Positions 31,826-39,608 of a DNA stretch of 64,000 nt are shown here, piece after piece. The stretch is taken from positions 310,001-374,000 of the forward strand of contig OZ244625.1 of assembly GCA_965218555.1 (NCBI GenBank). Direction: 5' to 3'. The DNA comes from JAPPLB01 sp965218555. Lineage in GTDB: Bacteria > Acidobacteriota > Terriglobia > Bryobacterales > UBA6623. Position 1 is the first letter of the stretch. Each line of letters begins with the position of its first letter. The notes below the pieces were generated by a model. It saw only the letters and a list, made by a program, of their open reading frames with translations. It did no database searches and was not told the DNA's origin. The position numbers were made by a program, and so were the translations under genes.

Positions 31826-32632
31826 TTAAAGTCCCAGCACCTTCTTCGCCTCCAGAGGGTAGTCCGTGGCGATCGCATCAGCCCCTGCTGCGTGCGCCGC
31901 CTTCCAGCGCTCCGGTTCGTTCTGGCGGATGTAGATCAACACCCTTTTGCGACCCTCATGCGCTTTGTTGATGTCGTCACTGCTCGGCAGGTAAGGCTGG
32001 CGCGGGGTCAACCAGATGTAATCCAGAAAGGTCGTCCGAAGGGCGGTCTCGAAGTGGTACTTCGTATTGCCGTTTCGCCCCACCGGGAAGCGCGCGTTCG
32101 CCTTCTTGAACCGCTCGGTGGAACGCGCGTCCATCCCAAAACTGAAGACCCGGTCGACCATCCCGAAGCGCTCGGCCAAGCGAACGATCTTCTCCTCGAT
32201 CCACGGCGAGAGCTTCTTCATGTTGATCGCAATGAAAGTGTCCTCATTCTTGTCCCGGCGCGAGATCATATCGAAAACCTCGCCGAAGGTCGGCACCTTT
32301 TCCGACTTGAACTTCGGGTCGTACCACGATCCGGCGTCGAGAGCCTTGATCTCACGCAGCGTCATGCTCCCAACCGAGCCGCTGCCGTCAGTGGTACGGT
32401 CGACGGTCTCATCGTGAATCACGATCGGGACGCCGTCCTTCGTCAGGTAGACATCGAGTTCGATACTGAGCCCCTTGTCCACGCATGCTTTGAACCCGGC
32501 CATCGTATTCTCGGGATACTTCGTCACCATGCCCCGGTGGCCGTAGACCTTGAACGAATCCGCCGCCGCCAGCGACGAGGCGAGCAGCAGAAGGACGGGG
32601 AACATCAACATGAATCGATACCGTTTCGACAT
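31826..32632 (-). CDS. Exported glycerophosphodiester phosphodiesterase
   Basis: 268 residues from the ATG at 32632 (MSKRYRFMLMFPVLLLLAS, signal peptide to about residue 24); a longer open frame upstream is not supported. GDPD signature residues are KVYGHRGM (catalytic His-Arg), YPENT, SIELDVYLTKDG (Glu/Asp metal ligands) and IHDETVDRTT (second catalytic His). The C-terminal strand reads AGADAIATDYP. The enzyme cleaves glycerophosphodiesters to glycerol-3-phosphate and an alcohol, here in the periplasm. Only 23 bases separate it from the divergent SUMF1-fold gene. Confidence 0.9.
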   Translation of the reverse strand: MSKRYRFMLMFPVLLLLASSLAAADSFKVYGHRGMVTKYPENTMAGFKACVDKGLSIELDVYLTKDGVPIVIHDETVDRTTDGSGSVGSMTLREIKALDAGSWYDPKFKSEKVPTFGEVFDMISRRDKNEDTFIAINMKKLSPWIEEKIVRLAERFGMVDRVFSFGMDARSTERFKKANARFPVGRNGNTKYHFETALRTTFLDYIWLTPRQPYLPSSDDINKAHEGRKRVLIYIRQNEPERWKAAHAAGADAIATDYPLEAKKVLGL

Positions 32633-32655
32633 GCGAACATTATATTCGGAGAGGC

Positions 32656-33390
32656 ATGCAGACCGTTGACCAGCAGAGCGAAACGGCCGCCGCGCCGATG
32701 GAGATGTTCGTTCCCGAGATGGTCGAGATTCCCGCCGGCATGTATCTGATGGGCCAGGACGACGGCCGGGATGAAGAGCAACCCGCCCATCAGGTGCGCG
32801 TGCCGGCCATGCAGCTTGGCCGGTTCCAAGTGACCAACGAGCAATACGACGCCTTTTGCCGGACAACCGGACGCTCCGGAACCCGCTTCCGCCGCCAGGA
32901 AGGCTTCGACGATCTTCGGCAACCCGTCACCGGGCCGAGCTGGTTCGACGCCGCCGCCTATTGCAAATGGCTTTCTGTCGAGACCGGCCGAGCGTTCCGT
33001 CTGCCGACCGAAGCGCAGTGGGAATGGGGGGCCCGCGGCGGCTTGACGGGTAAGCTCTACCCGTGGGGCGACGAACCCGTCACCGAGCGCGAGAACTACA
33101 CGCGGCGCTGGCGAAGCGGTCCGGAGCCGGCCGGCACATCAGCCCCGAACGGCTACGGCCTGTACGAGATGTGCGAGAACGTGCACGAATGGTGCTCAGA
33201 CTGGTACGACCCGGAATACTACACGTACTCGCCGGCCGATAACCCGCAAGGCCCATCGGAGCGGCTGCGCAAGGCCTCGCGCGGCGGCGCATGGCGGCAT
33301 CACATCAAAATCGCCCGCTGCGCCGCGCGCAGCAGCATCCCGCCCCACCTGGAATACGCCGACTACGGTTTCCGCGTGGCGTGCGTGTAG
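32656..33390 (+). CDS. SUMF1-fold (FGE-sulfatase family) protein
   Basis: 244 residues of the formylglycine-generating-enzyme fold: MVEIPAGMYLMGQDD, the FQVTNEQYDAFC block, RLPTEAQWEWGARGG, YPWGDEP, GYGLYEMCENVHEWCSDWYD and SRGGAWRHH, then RCAARS and GFRVA at the end. In true aerobic FGE two cysteines sit in the final GGS...C...C-R block; here only the Cys of ARCAARS is present. It is therefore probably not a sulfatase-activating enzyme but another member of this large fold family. GGAGAGGC precedes the ATG. Its 3' end overlaps the convergent M81 gene by 28 bases. Confidence 0.82.
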   Translation: MQTVDQQSETAAAPMEMFVPEMVEIPAGMYLMGQDDGRDEEQPAHQVRVPAMQLGRFQVTNEQYDAFCRTTGRSGTRFRRQEGFDDLRQPVTGPSWFDAAAYCKWLSVETGRAFRLPTEAQWEWGARGGLTGKLYPWGDEPVTERENYTRRWRSGPEPAGTSAPNGYGLYEMCENVHEWCSDWYDPEYYTYSPADNPQGPSERLRKASRGGAWRHHIKIARCAARSSIPPHLEYADYGFRVACV

Positions 33391-34877
33391 AGCGTCGGCT
33401 GAAAACCGGCGATGCCGCGGTCTTTCGGAAAGTAAGGCCGCGCCAGCCGCTTGTAGTCGATGTTCTGCAGAATCGCCGTCGTCGGGCCCGGCGTATCCAG
33501 AACGATCGCTTCGGCAAACCGGCCGCCGTAGCCGATTCGATAGTTCATCGGGTTCTTCACGACGATGAACTTCGCCGCGCGGGTGTCCATGCTCATCGAC
33601 GCGTACTGCTCGTCGGCCCAGTCGTAGGTGGGATGGGTCGAGATCAGGATTTCGACCGAACCGGCGCGCAGTTTGGCGGAAGGCCCCATCTCGCCGGACT
33701 GCCCTTCCCAGATGCCGCCGGTATAAGTAAAGCGGCCAGCGGTCAACTTCTCGACCACCCCGGACACTTCAATCGGCGATCCCCAGCGCGGATCGACCTT
33801 GTGACCAAGCCGTAGCGTGACCTTTGCGCCCGCGCCCGCCTGATGACACATCGCCGCCTCCTCGGGATCAACCACCATCGCCAGCGAAATCTCGTCGAGC
33901 CGCGCATCGAGAAGCGCTTTGAGCGCGAACACGCTGTCGCCCGCCGCCCCGCCCCCGACGCAGTCGGAAAGCTCCAGCAGCAGGACCGGACCGCCGGCCG
34001 CCCGCCGCCCCCGTTCAACCGCATCCCCCGGCTGGGAGCCGGTCGTTTCCAGATCCGACCGCCGCTCCCAGAGCATCGAAGCGATCTCATTGGCGAGTCT
34101 CGCCGCCGTTTCCGGTTCGCCGCCGGTGATCACCAAACCACCACCGCCCATGTCCGGCAGGTCCAAATGAGGATGGACCAGCAAGGCGCTCGTTGACAGG
34201 ACACCGTCGCGGCTCTCCAGCGACTTCGCGAATGCCATGATCTCGGCGAAAGCCCCCGGAGGGTCCGTATTGCCCTTGAACCCGCTCACCAGCAGCGGCG
34301 CCTTGGCCATCGCCATCGCCGGACGAACCTTGCCAGCCACGATATCCGCCAACAGATTCGCCCCGCGCTCGCCCGTGGTGAACGCATCGCGATGCGGATA
34401 CGTCTCCCAGGCCAGCAAGGCATCGCTGTTCTCGACCATCTGTCGTGTGACGTGAGCGTGGCAGTCGAGGGTCACGACGACGGGGACATCGGTCCCGACG
34501 ACCTCACGAACCGCTTGCAAGAGATCACCCTCCAAGTCACCGATCCGCTCGACTCCCGCCGCCCCATGCAGCGGCGCAAGAACACCCCTCAACGGCAGCG
34601 CCGCCTTCAGGCGTTCGATGAACTCATCCTTCAGCGCGAGGTAGCACTGCTCGGTCAGAATCCCGCCCGGGTAGGCGCTCGCCACAAGCAGCGGGACGGT
34701 CTCGACGCCGCGCGCCTGGAGCGCTCCCAACGCTCCGCCCACAACCCCGTCACGGATATCGAGCACCTCCGCGCCCCGGCGCAGCTCGGTGCGTTCGAAA
34801 TCCGCCAGCGTCGTGTTCACGCCGGCGAGATGGTTCGACTCGGTGAAGATATTGCCGAGTGCAACGCGAGGTCTCAT
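33363..34877 (-). CDS. M81-family (MlrC/microcystinase C-like) metallopeptidase
   Basis: 504 residues. The N-terminal domain has NIFTESNHLA, PLHGAAGVERIGDLEG and VVTLDCHAHVT (zinc-type His and Asp residues), then LLAWETYPHRDAFTTGERGA. The C-terminal MlrC domain has LLELSDCVGGGAAGDS and TYDWADEQYAS. MlrC cleaves linearised microcystin products; most homologues act on unknown small peptides or amides. No signal peptide. It is followed on the minus strand by no gene (its 3' end meets the SUMF1-fold gene) and preceded by a hypothetical gene 6 bases upstream, probably co-transcribed. Confidence 0.86.
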   Translation of the reverse strand: MRPRVALGNIFTESNHLAGVNTTLADFERTELRRGAEVLDIRDGVVGGALGALQARGVETVPLLVASAYPGGILTEQCYLALKDEFIERLKAALPLRGVLAPLHGAAGVERIGDLEGDLLQAVREVVGTDVPVVVTLDCHAHVTRQMVENSDALLAWETYPHRDAFTTGERGANLLADIVAGKVRPAMAMAKAPLLVSGFKGNTDPPGAFAEIMAFAKSLESRDGVLSTSALLVHPHLDLPDMGGGGLVITGGEPETAARLANEIASMLWERRSDLETTGSQPGDAVERGRRAAGGPVLLLELSDCVGGGAAGDSVFALKALLDARLDEISLAMVVDPEEAAMCHQAGAGAKVTLRLGHKVDPRWGSPIEVSGVVEKLTAGRFTYTGGIWEGQSGEMGPSAKLRAGSVEILISTHPTYDWADEQYASMSMDTRAAKFIVVKNPMNYRIGYGGRFAEAIVLDTPGPTTAILQNIDYKRLARPYFPKDRGIAGFQPTLYTHATRKP

Positions 34878-34883
34878 CGGTCG

Positions 34884-35477
34884 CTACCGCGTGACATAAA
34901 GCTCGGCGCCCGTTGTCTGCAAGTGACGGATCTGCTGAACGACGGCCGAGTACTTCAGAAGGTCCGCCTGGCGTTCCATTTGCTGCACCGCCCCGAACGG
35001 AAGCTTGACGGTGTAGACGTCGGATTTTTCCCCGTACGCGTAGCGGGCGTACGACGGCGACTGCGCCTCGACCAGGGCCAGCAGCTTGTCCCAGAAGTTG
35101 GCGCGTTCGAGCAGGCGTTTCTGGCGCGCAAAGTCGGCCCGGATCTCAACACTTCCACGCCGCCCCCGCAGAATGATCGTGTGGCACCGCGCCGCTTCGA
35201 AAGGGCGCTCGGGCCGAGGATCCGGGAATCGCTCCAACAGCGCCGCCAACTCCCCGGTATCAGCCTCGAACGCTTCCCAGCGGTAGCGCGAAGGGCCGCT
35301 CACGAACGATCCTCGCCCGAGGATCGCGGCAACCCGTTCCGCGTCCTTGCCGGTAACGGCCAGGATGCGCTCGATCAAGTCAGCGATCGAAAGCTCTTGG
35401 CGCGCAACCGGCGTCAGCTTGATGAATCCGGCGGCTTCAGAACTGATCTTTGTCGGAACGACGTCGGGAAGGGGCAA
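34884..35477 (-). CDS. Hypothetical protein, 197 residues
   Basis: No family recognised. It starts ATGCCGCTTCCCGACGTCG. The N-terminal third includes KLTPVARQELSIADLIERI and AERVAAILGRGSFVSGPSRYRWEAF; the middle has CHTIILRGRRGSVEIRADF, a beta-rich block; the C-terminus is helical with LPFGAVQQMERQADLLKY and ends LYVTR. No signal peptide, membrane helix or catalytic signature. It lies 6 bases upstream of the M81 gene and 11 bases downstream of the MauE/thioredoxin gene on the same strand, so it is likely part of one transcript. Confidence 0.65.
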   Translation of the reverse strand: MPLPDVVPTKISSEAAGFIKLTPVARQELSIADLIERILAVTGKDAERVAAILGRGSFVSGPSRYRWEAFEADTGELAALLERFPDPRPERPFEAARCHTIILRGRRGSVEIRADFARQKRLLERANFWDKLLALVEAQSPSYARYAYGEKSDVYTVKLPFGAVQQMERQADLLKYSAVVQQIRHLQTTGAELYVTR

Positions 35478-35488
35478 CGGGGATTAGA

Positions 35489-36421
35489 TTACTCGATGAA
35501 GCCGAGCTCTCGCAGCTTCTCGCCCAACTCCGGTTCTTCGAAAAATGGGAAGCGTTCTTTTACCCGGCCGTCCTCGATCGCCACGGCGTAAGGCGGGTCC
35601 TGGAAGGGGAACGCTTCCTTGAGTTGATCAAGGTCCATCGTAAGCCGTACATCCTTGAGTCCGGTATCCTCGATGAACCCGATCGCGAGGTCCTCCTCTT
35701 CCGTCGGCACGCCCACCAAGGGCGCTTTCCAGGTGTGTTGCGCCATGGCCGTGCCGGCGTCGAGACAGTGCAGACACATCGGGTTAAAAAAATAAACGAA
35801 TACCTTACCCTCATGCAATGAGAATTCCTGATCGCCAACCGTCACCACAGCCGGCGCCTCACTGACCGGTTGCGGCCCGAGTTTGTCCACGGCAAGCGCC
35901 GCCAGAGTTACCGCGGCGATGCCCGCCACGGCGACCGCCGCGACGCGGATCTTTTCGAGCGGCGGCGCCAACCAGGCAGCGACGATCGACAACACGAGCA
36001 TCACACCGTCGCTCCAGAAGAACTCCGGACCCACCGCTCGCTCCACCCAGGGGAAACAACTGCAGTCGGCACCGCGCAGCGTCTCGTAGTTGATCGCGAA
36101 ATAGCCCATGAAGACGACCAGCAGCAGCGACGAGAAGATGCCGCCGAGCCGGCGCCAGGAGGGGAACAGAAGCAGAACTCCCGCCGTCAAGTCACCCATG
36201 ATCACGAGCACCGCGCCGGTCAGGCTGAGCGAGACCGGCACCAGAATCTGAGTCAGCATGAGTTGAAACTCGCTGACAATCGTCAGCTTGTAGATGCCGG
36301 CTACCAGCCACGGAACGACCATCAGCAGAGCGGCGGCAGTCCCTGCATGCTTTTTCCAGGAGGCGGCGGGCGCCGTCTCCTGCACGGAAGCGTCCGCCGT
36401 CTGTTCCGATTCGAGCTTCAT
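35489..36421 (-). CDS. MauE/DoxX-like membrane protein fused to a thioredoxin-like domain
   Basis: 310 residues from the ATG at 36421 (MKLESEQTAD); the longer frame upstream runs antisense to the next gene and is rejected. Five to six helices form a MauE/DoxX-type module (residues about 25-190) with a Cys pair in RGADCSCFPWVERAVG. A thioredoxin-like tail follows with NPMCLHCLDAG (CxxC) at about residue 225 and a FPFQDPPYAVAIEDG strand. MauE-type proteins pass reducing equivalents to periplasmic redox partners, so this fusion probably transfers disulfide electrons across the membrane (inference). Confidence 0.78.
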   Translation of the reverse strand: MKLESEQTADASVQETAPAASWKKHAGTAAALLMVVPWLVAGIYKLTIVSEFQLMLTQILVPVSLSLTGAVLVIMGDLTAGVLLLFPSWRRLGGIFSSLLLVVFMGYFAINYETLRGADCSCFPWVERAVGPEFFWSDGVMLVLSIVAAWLAPPLEKIRVAAVAVAGIAAVTLAALAVDKLGPQPVSEAPAVVTVGDQEFSLHEGKVFVYFFNPMCLHCLDAGTAMAQHTWKAPLVGVPTEEEDLAIGFIEDTGLKDVRLTMDLDQLKEAFPFQDPPYAVAIEDGRVKERFPFFEEPELGEKLRELGFIE

Positions 36422-36577
36422 GCCTATCGGACGGCTCACACGGAGATCGGTGAGCCGACGTTCCAGTATAGGTGAACGCCAATCATCGACTTGAACGAGC
36501 GCGCAGGCAGCCTCCCGTTGGCCCCACGAACACAAAGCGCTAAGATTCAGTGGCAACATTGCGATGACGGAGGAGCC

Positions 36578-36901
36578 ATGAGCTTCAGCTACGAGCAACT
36601 CAAGCACACGAAGATCTCGGATCTGCGAGATATCGCTGCGGGCCTCGATCACGAAGCCGTCCAGGGCTACACGCAATTCCGCAAGGATCAACTGGTAACG
36701 GCCCTGTGTACGGCGCTGAGCATCGAAGCGCACGAACACCATGAGGTGAAGGGGCTGGACAAGAGCGCGATCAAGAAGCAGATCCGCGAGCTGAAAGTGC
36801 AGCGGGACGCCGCCCTGGTCAAGCATGACCACAAGGAACTCAAGGTCATCCGGCGCAAGATCCACCGCCTGAAACGGGCCATCCACCGGGCCACGGTGTA
36901 A
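36578..36901 (+). CDS. Small Rho-N-like/SAP-like protein
   Basis: 107 residues; the ATG is preceded by GGAGGAG. Residues 3-45 resemble a Rho termination factor N-terminal (SAP-like) domain: YEQLKHTKISDLRDIAAGL, then QFRKDQLVTALCTAL. The C-terminal half is a basic coiled coil (IKKQIRELKVQRDAALVKHD, then KVIRRKIHRLKRAIHR). Such proteins are thought to bind nucleic acid. Divergent from the MauE/thioredoxin gene, 156 bases away. Function unknown. Confidence 0.75.
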   Translation: MSFSYEQLKHTKISDLRDIAAGLDHEAVQGYTQFRKDQLVTALCTALSIEAHEHHEVKGLDKSAIKKQIRELKVQRDAALVKHDHKELKVIRRKIHRLKRAIHRATV

Positions 36902-36936
36902 CCAACGTCAACCAGAGCCGCTCCGCGGCGCGATGA

Positions 36937-36942
36937 TACAAT
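36937..36942 (+). promoter_or_regulatory. Possible -10 box TACAAT
   Basis: GATACAATG lies 17 bases before the ATG of the zinc-ribbon protein at 36960, in the 58-base gap after the Rho-N-like gene. No clear -35 box. Confidence 0.3.
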
Positions 36943-36959
36943 GCCCGGGAGCACTGGCT

Positions 36960-37787
36960 ATGTTTACGTGGGAATGCCCCGGTTGCGGCAAGGAACTCGA
37001 CATCGATGCCCGGCAATGCCCCCAATGCGGCAAGCAATTCGACGAGCCGGAAGAAGCTGACAGCATCATCCCCGCCTCCAGTTCTGCGGCGATCCCTGAG
37101 GCGGCGGCGGCGGCCCCCAAGCCAACACCCCCGCCCGTAGCGCCAACACCGCCGCCAAGCCAGGCACCTGATCCGTTAGCCGCGACACAGCCGATCACAC
37201 CGCCGGCGCGGCCCGCGCCGCCCGCCCTGGAGCCCCGGAGCGTGACCGCGGTTCGCGAGAAACCAAGCGTCGAGCCCATCCCGGAGCTGAAACCTGCGCC
37301 ACAGCCAGCCGAGCCCCTGTCGGCTTACGGTATCTCAGGCAAACATCTCGCCTTGGTTGCCGTTGTGTTGCTGGTGGCGATGGGAGGAGCGGTCTACCTG
37401 GCCCGGCCGGACCTGTTTCAAGCAAAGCCGTCATTGAATCTCGAAGAAATACCCTTGACCGATTCGGTCGGCTTCAGCACGGCGGCGTTCGGCGACCTGC
37501 AAGTGGCCGGCGTTCGGCCGCTGTACACGGACGACTTGAAATCCAGGGTGCGCTTCGTCGTCATTAACCACGGCGATAAGGCGCAGGCGGATCTGCGTAT
37601 CCAGGCCCACCTCAGCCCGAAGAACGCGCCGCTCAATGCCCCTCCGCTCGCCGGCTTCGTGATCGCACTGGAAGAGGAACTTGCGCCTCGGGAATCCCGT
37701 GAACTCGAAGCCGACCTATTGGCTCTCGGCACGTTGGCGTCGTTTCCGCCGTGGAAAGAGCTTCGCATCGAGCTGGAAGTGGAGTAA
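36960..37787 (+). CDS. Zinc-ribbon, proline-rich, single-pass membrane protein
   Basis: 275 residues from the ATG at 36960 (MFTWECPGCGKELD). The N-terminal zinc ribbon has two CPxCG knuckles (ECPGCGKELD and QCPQCGKQFD). A Pro/Ala-rich linker (about 40-125) leads to one membrane helix (HLALVAVVLLVAMGGAVYL), then a beta-rich extracytoplasmic domain containing RVRFVVINHGDKAQADLRI, which resembles an immunoglobulin-like or DUF2393-like fold. The ribbon would face the cytoplasm. Function unknown; the cupin gene follows after 56 bases on the same strand. Confidence 0.7.
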   Translation: MFTWECPGCGKELDIDARQCPQCGKQFDEPEEADSIIPASSSAAIPEAAAAAPKPTPPPVAPTPPPSQAPDPLAATQPITPPARPAPPALEPRSVTAVREKPSVEPIPELKPAPQPAEPLSAYGISGKHLALVAVVLLVAMGGAVYLARPDLFQAKPSLNLEEIPLTDSVGFSTAAFGDLQVAGVRPLYTDDLKSRVRFVVINHGDKAQADLRIQAHLSPKNAPLNAPPLAGFVIALEEELAPRESRELEADLLALGTLASFPPWKELRIELEVE

Positions 37788-37843
37788 CGCCGGTGCGCAA
37801 TCGAGAACTTCGGGAACAGAAGAATCCAAGGAGAACCTATCCA

Positions 37844-38320
37844 ATGATCCGTAACACTTTGATTTGCGTCTTCTCTCTTGCCTTGATGACGGCCCTGGTT
37901 CAACCCGCCTCGGCCCAAGGCGTTCGCTACTGGACAGACGCGGAAATGAAAGCCTATGCCAAGAGCATGTCGCCGAAAATCAATGAAGGGCGGTACGCCT
38001 TGGAACGCCTCGGCGACTGGGGCAGCCACTATGCGCTCATGGTTCATCGCGAAGCCGACGGCCCGTCTGAGGTGCACGACATCCACACCGACTTTTATGT
38101 CGTCCAAAACGGCGAGGGCACCTTGATTGTTGGTGGTGAGATTGTCGGCGGCAAGACAACGGCCCCGGGCGAGATTCGCGGCAAGTCGGTCAAGGGCGGC
38201 AAGAGGCATCCGCTCAAACCGGGAGACATCGTGAACATCCCGCCGAAGACGACTCATCAAGTGGTCGTCGAAGACGGCAAGACCATCACCTATCTCATCC
38301 TCAAGGTGAAGGCGCAATAG
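37844..38320 (+). CDS. Exported cupin-domain protein
   Basis: 158 residues from the ATG at 37844, with AAGGAG 10 bases upstream. The signal peptide is IRNTLICVFSLALMTALV, with cleavage after ASA (near residue 24). A single cupin fold follows: motif 1 around HDIHTDFYVVQNGEGTLIVGG and motif 2 PGDIVNIPPKTTHQVVVEDG. The first motif has HxH and Glu-like spacing compatible with metal binding. Enzymatic or sugar-binding roles are both possible; neighbours give no clear clue. Confidence 0.83.
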   Translation: MIRNTLICVFSLALMTALVQPASAQGVRYWTDAEMKAYAKSMSPKINEGRYALERLGDWGSHYALMVHREADGPSEVHDIHTDFYVVQNGEGTLIVGGEIVGGKTTAPGEIRGKSVKGGKRHPLKPGDIVNIPPKTTHQVVVEDGKTITYLILKVKAQ

Positions 38321-38466
38321 GTCGTGTCGAAGACGCCGGCAGCGCGCTGATCGGATCGCGGGGGGCGGCGGTCAAGACGCTGGAGTTGATCGGTCGCCGC
38401 ATCACCATCAGCGGTTCAACGCGGCAGCACGTGTCAAGCATCACATACGCTGAGAAGACAGCCGGA

Positions 38467-39369
38467 ATGCTCACGCGCCTTCAACTCACCCCGGCGCCCC
38501 CGTTCGACTTTTGCGGCACGGCGCATTCGCACGGATGGGTCGTGCTCTCTCCGAACGAGTGGGACCGCGACGCGGGCATCCTGCGGCGAGTCGAACGCCT
38601 TCGCAGCGGGAAGGTTGTCAGCCTGCGTATCCAGGGAGACGGGACACTTCTCAAAGCGATCATCGGCATCGAAGCCGAGCACCCGGGGAGGCTCTCGCGC
38701 CTCGACTCGCAGGAGATCGAGCGCTCCGTCAGCCGCATGTTTCGGCTCGATGAAGACCTGCGGCGTTTCTACACCCTCTGCCGCAAGCGCGGCGCTCCGT
38801 GGACGGCCGTGACCCGCGGGTTGGGAAGGCTGCTCCGCTCCCCCGGCCTTTTCGAGGACATCGTCAAGACCATCTGCACGACCAACATTCAATGGGGCGG
38901 CACGAAGAGGATGGTGGCCGGGCTTGTGGAGGAATTCGGCGAGCGTCATCCGAGCCGGCCGGACCGGAAAGCCTTCCCGACTACGGAAGCGATCGCCGCT
39001 GTCGATCGAGACGAGTTTGTCTCCCGCGTCCGGATGGGCTACCGGGCACCCTACATCCACGAGCTCGCCATGCGCATCTTCAACGGCGAACTCGACCTCG
39101 AAGCCTTGCAAGACCCCGAACTCCCCACCGCCGCAGTGAAGAAGCGCCTGCTCGCTATCAAAGGCATCGGACCTTACGCCGCGGCGTCGCTATTGATGCT
39201 GCTCGGGCGCTACGACGACCTCCCGGTCGATTCGGTCTGCCGTGACTTCGCCGGCAAGAAATATTTTCCGGGGCGCAAACCCAGCGACGAGCAAATACGC
39301 AGTGTGTATGCAGACTGGGCCGAATGGAAATACCTGGCCTACTGGTTCGATCTGTGGACTTCCCGCTAG
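38467..39369 (+). CDS. HhH-GPD superfamily DNA glycosylase
   Basis: About 300 residues from the ATG at 38467 (MLTRLQLTPAPPFDFCGTA); an upstream in-frame ATG adds an unconserved tail. The fold is the AlkA/OGG-type helix-hairpin-helix glycosylase: FEDIVKTICTTNIQWGGTKRM, the hairpin AIKGIGPYAAASLLMLLGRYDD, and the catalytic Asp in LPVDSVCRD. The position that carries the OGG lysine is Tyr here, so a monofunctional (AlkA-like) base excision role is more likely than a bifunctional lyase. No FeS cysteine cluster is seen. Confidence 0.82.
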   Translation: MLTRLQLTPAPPFDFCGTAHSHGWVVLSPNEWDRDAGILRRVERLRSGKVVSLRIQGDGTLLKAIIGIEAEHPGRLSRLDSQEIERSVSRMFRLDEDLRRFYTLCRKRGAPWTAVTRGLGRLLRSPGLFEDIVKTICTTNIQWGGTKRMVAGLVEEFGERHPSRPDRKAFPTTEAIAAVDRDEFVSRVRMGYRAPYIHELAMRIFNGELDLEALQDPELPTAAVKKRLLAIKGIGPYAAASLLMLLGRYDDLPVDSVCRDFAGKKYFPGRKPSDEQIRSVYADWAEWKYLAYWFDLWTSR

Positions 39370-39608
39370 CAGCGTCTTCAGGATGTTCATGTCCGGCGGT
39401 AGGGGGCGGCGCCAACCGGGGACGACGTCCTCCCATGACGGCAGGGCGGAGCGCCCACCGGAAGTGTCTCGTTCGTCCCTCTCAAACATGGCTGCTCCAC
39501 ATAAGGGCACAACACCAGGCAGCCTGAAAGTGCGCCCCAACAACGCAGCCGGACCGGATTTCACTTGGGTTAAGATGAGGACTCTTTTCTCCAGGAGACG
39601 GAACCAAA

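Noticed and set aside
31425..31829. 134-residue ORF in the 518-base gap
   Set aside because: No recognisable family, no ribosome site, and the opposite strand has an equally long frame; composition is that of noise in GC-rich DNA.
32656..33390. True formylglycine-generating enzyme
   Set aside because: One of the two active-site cysteines is missing and no sulfatase is nearby.
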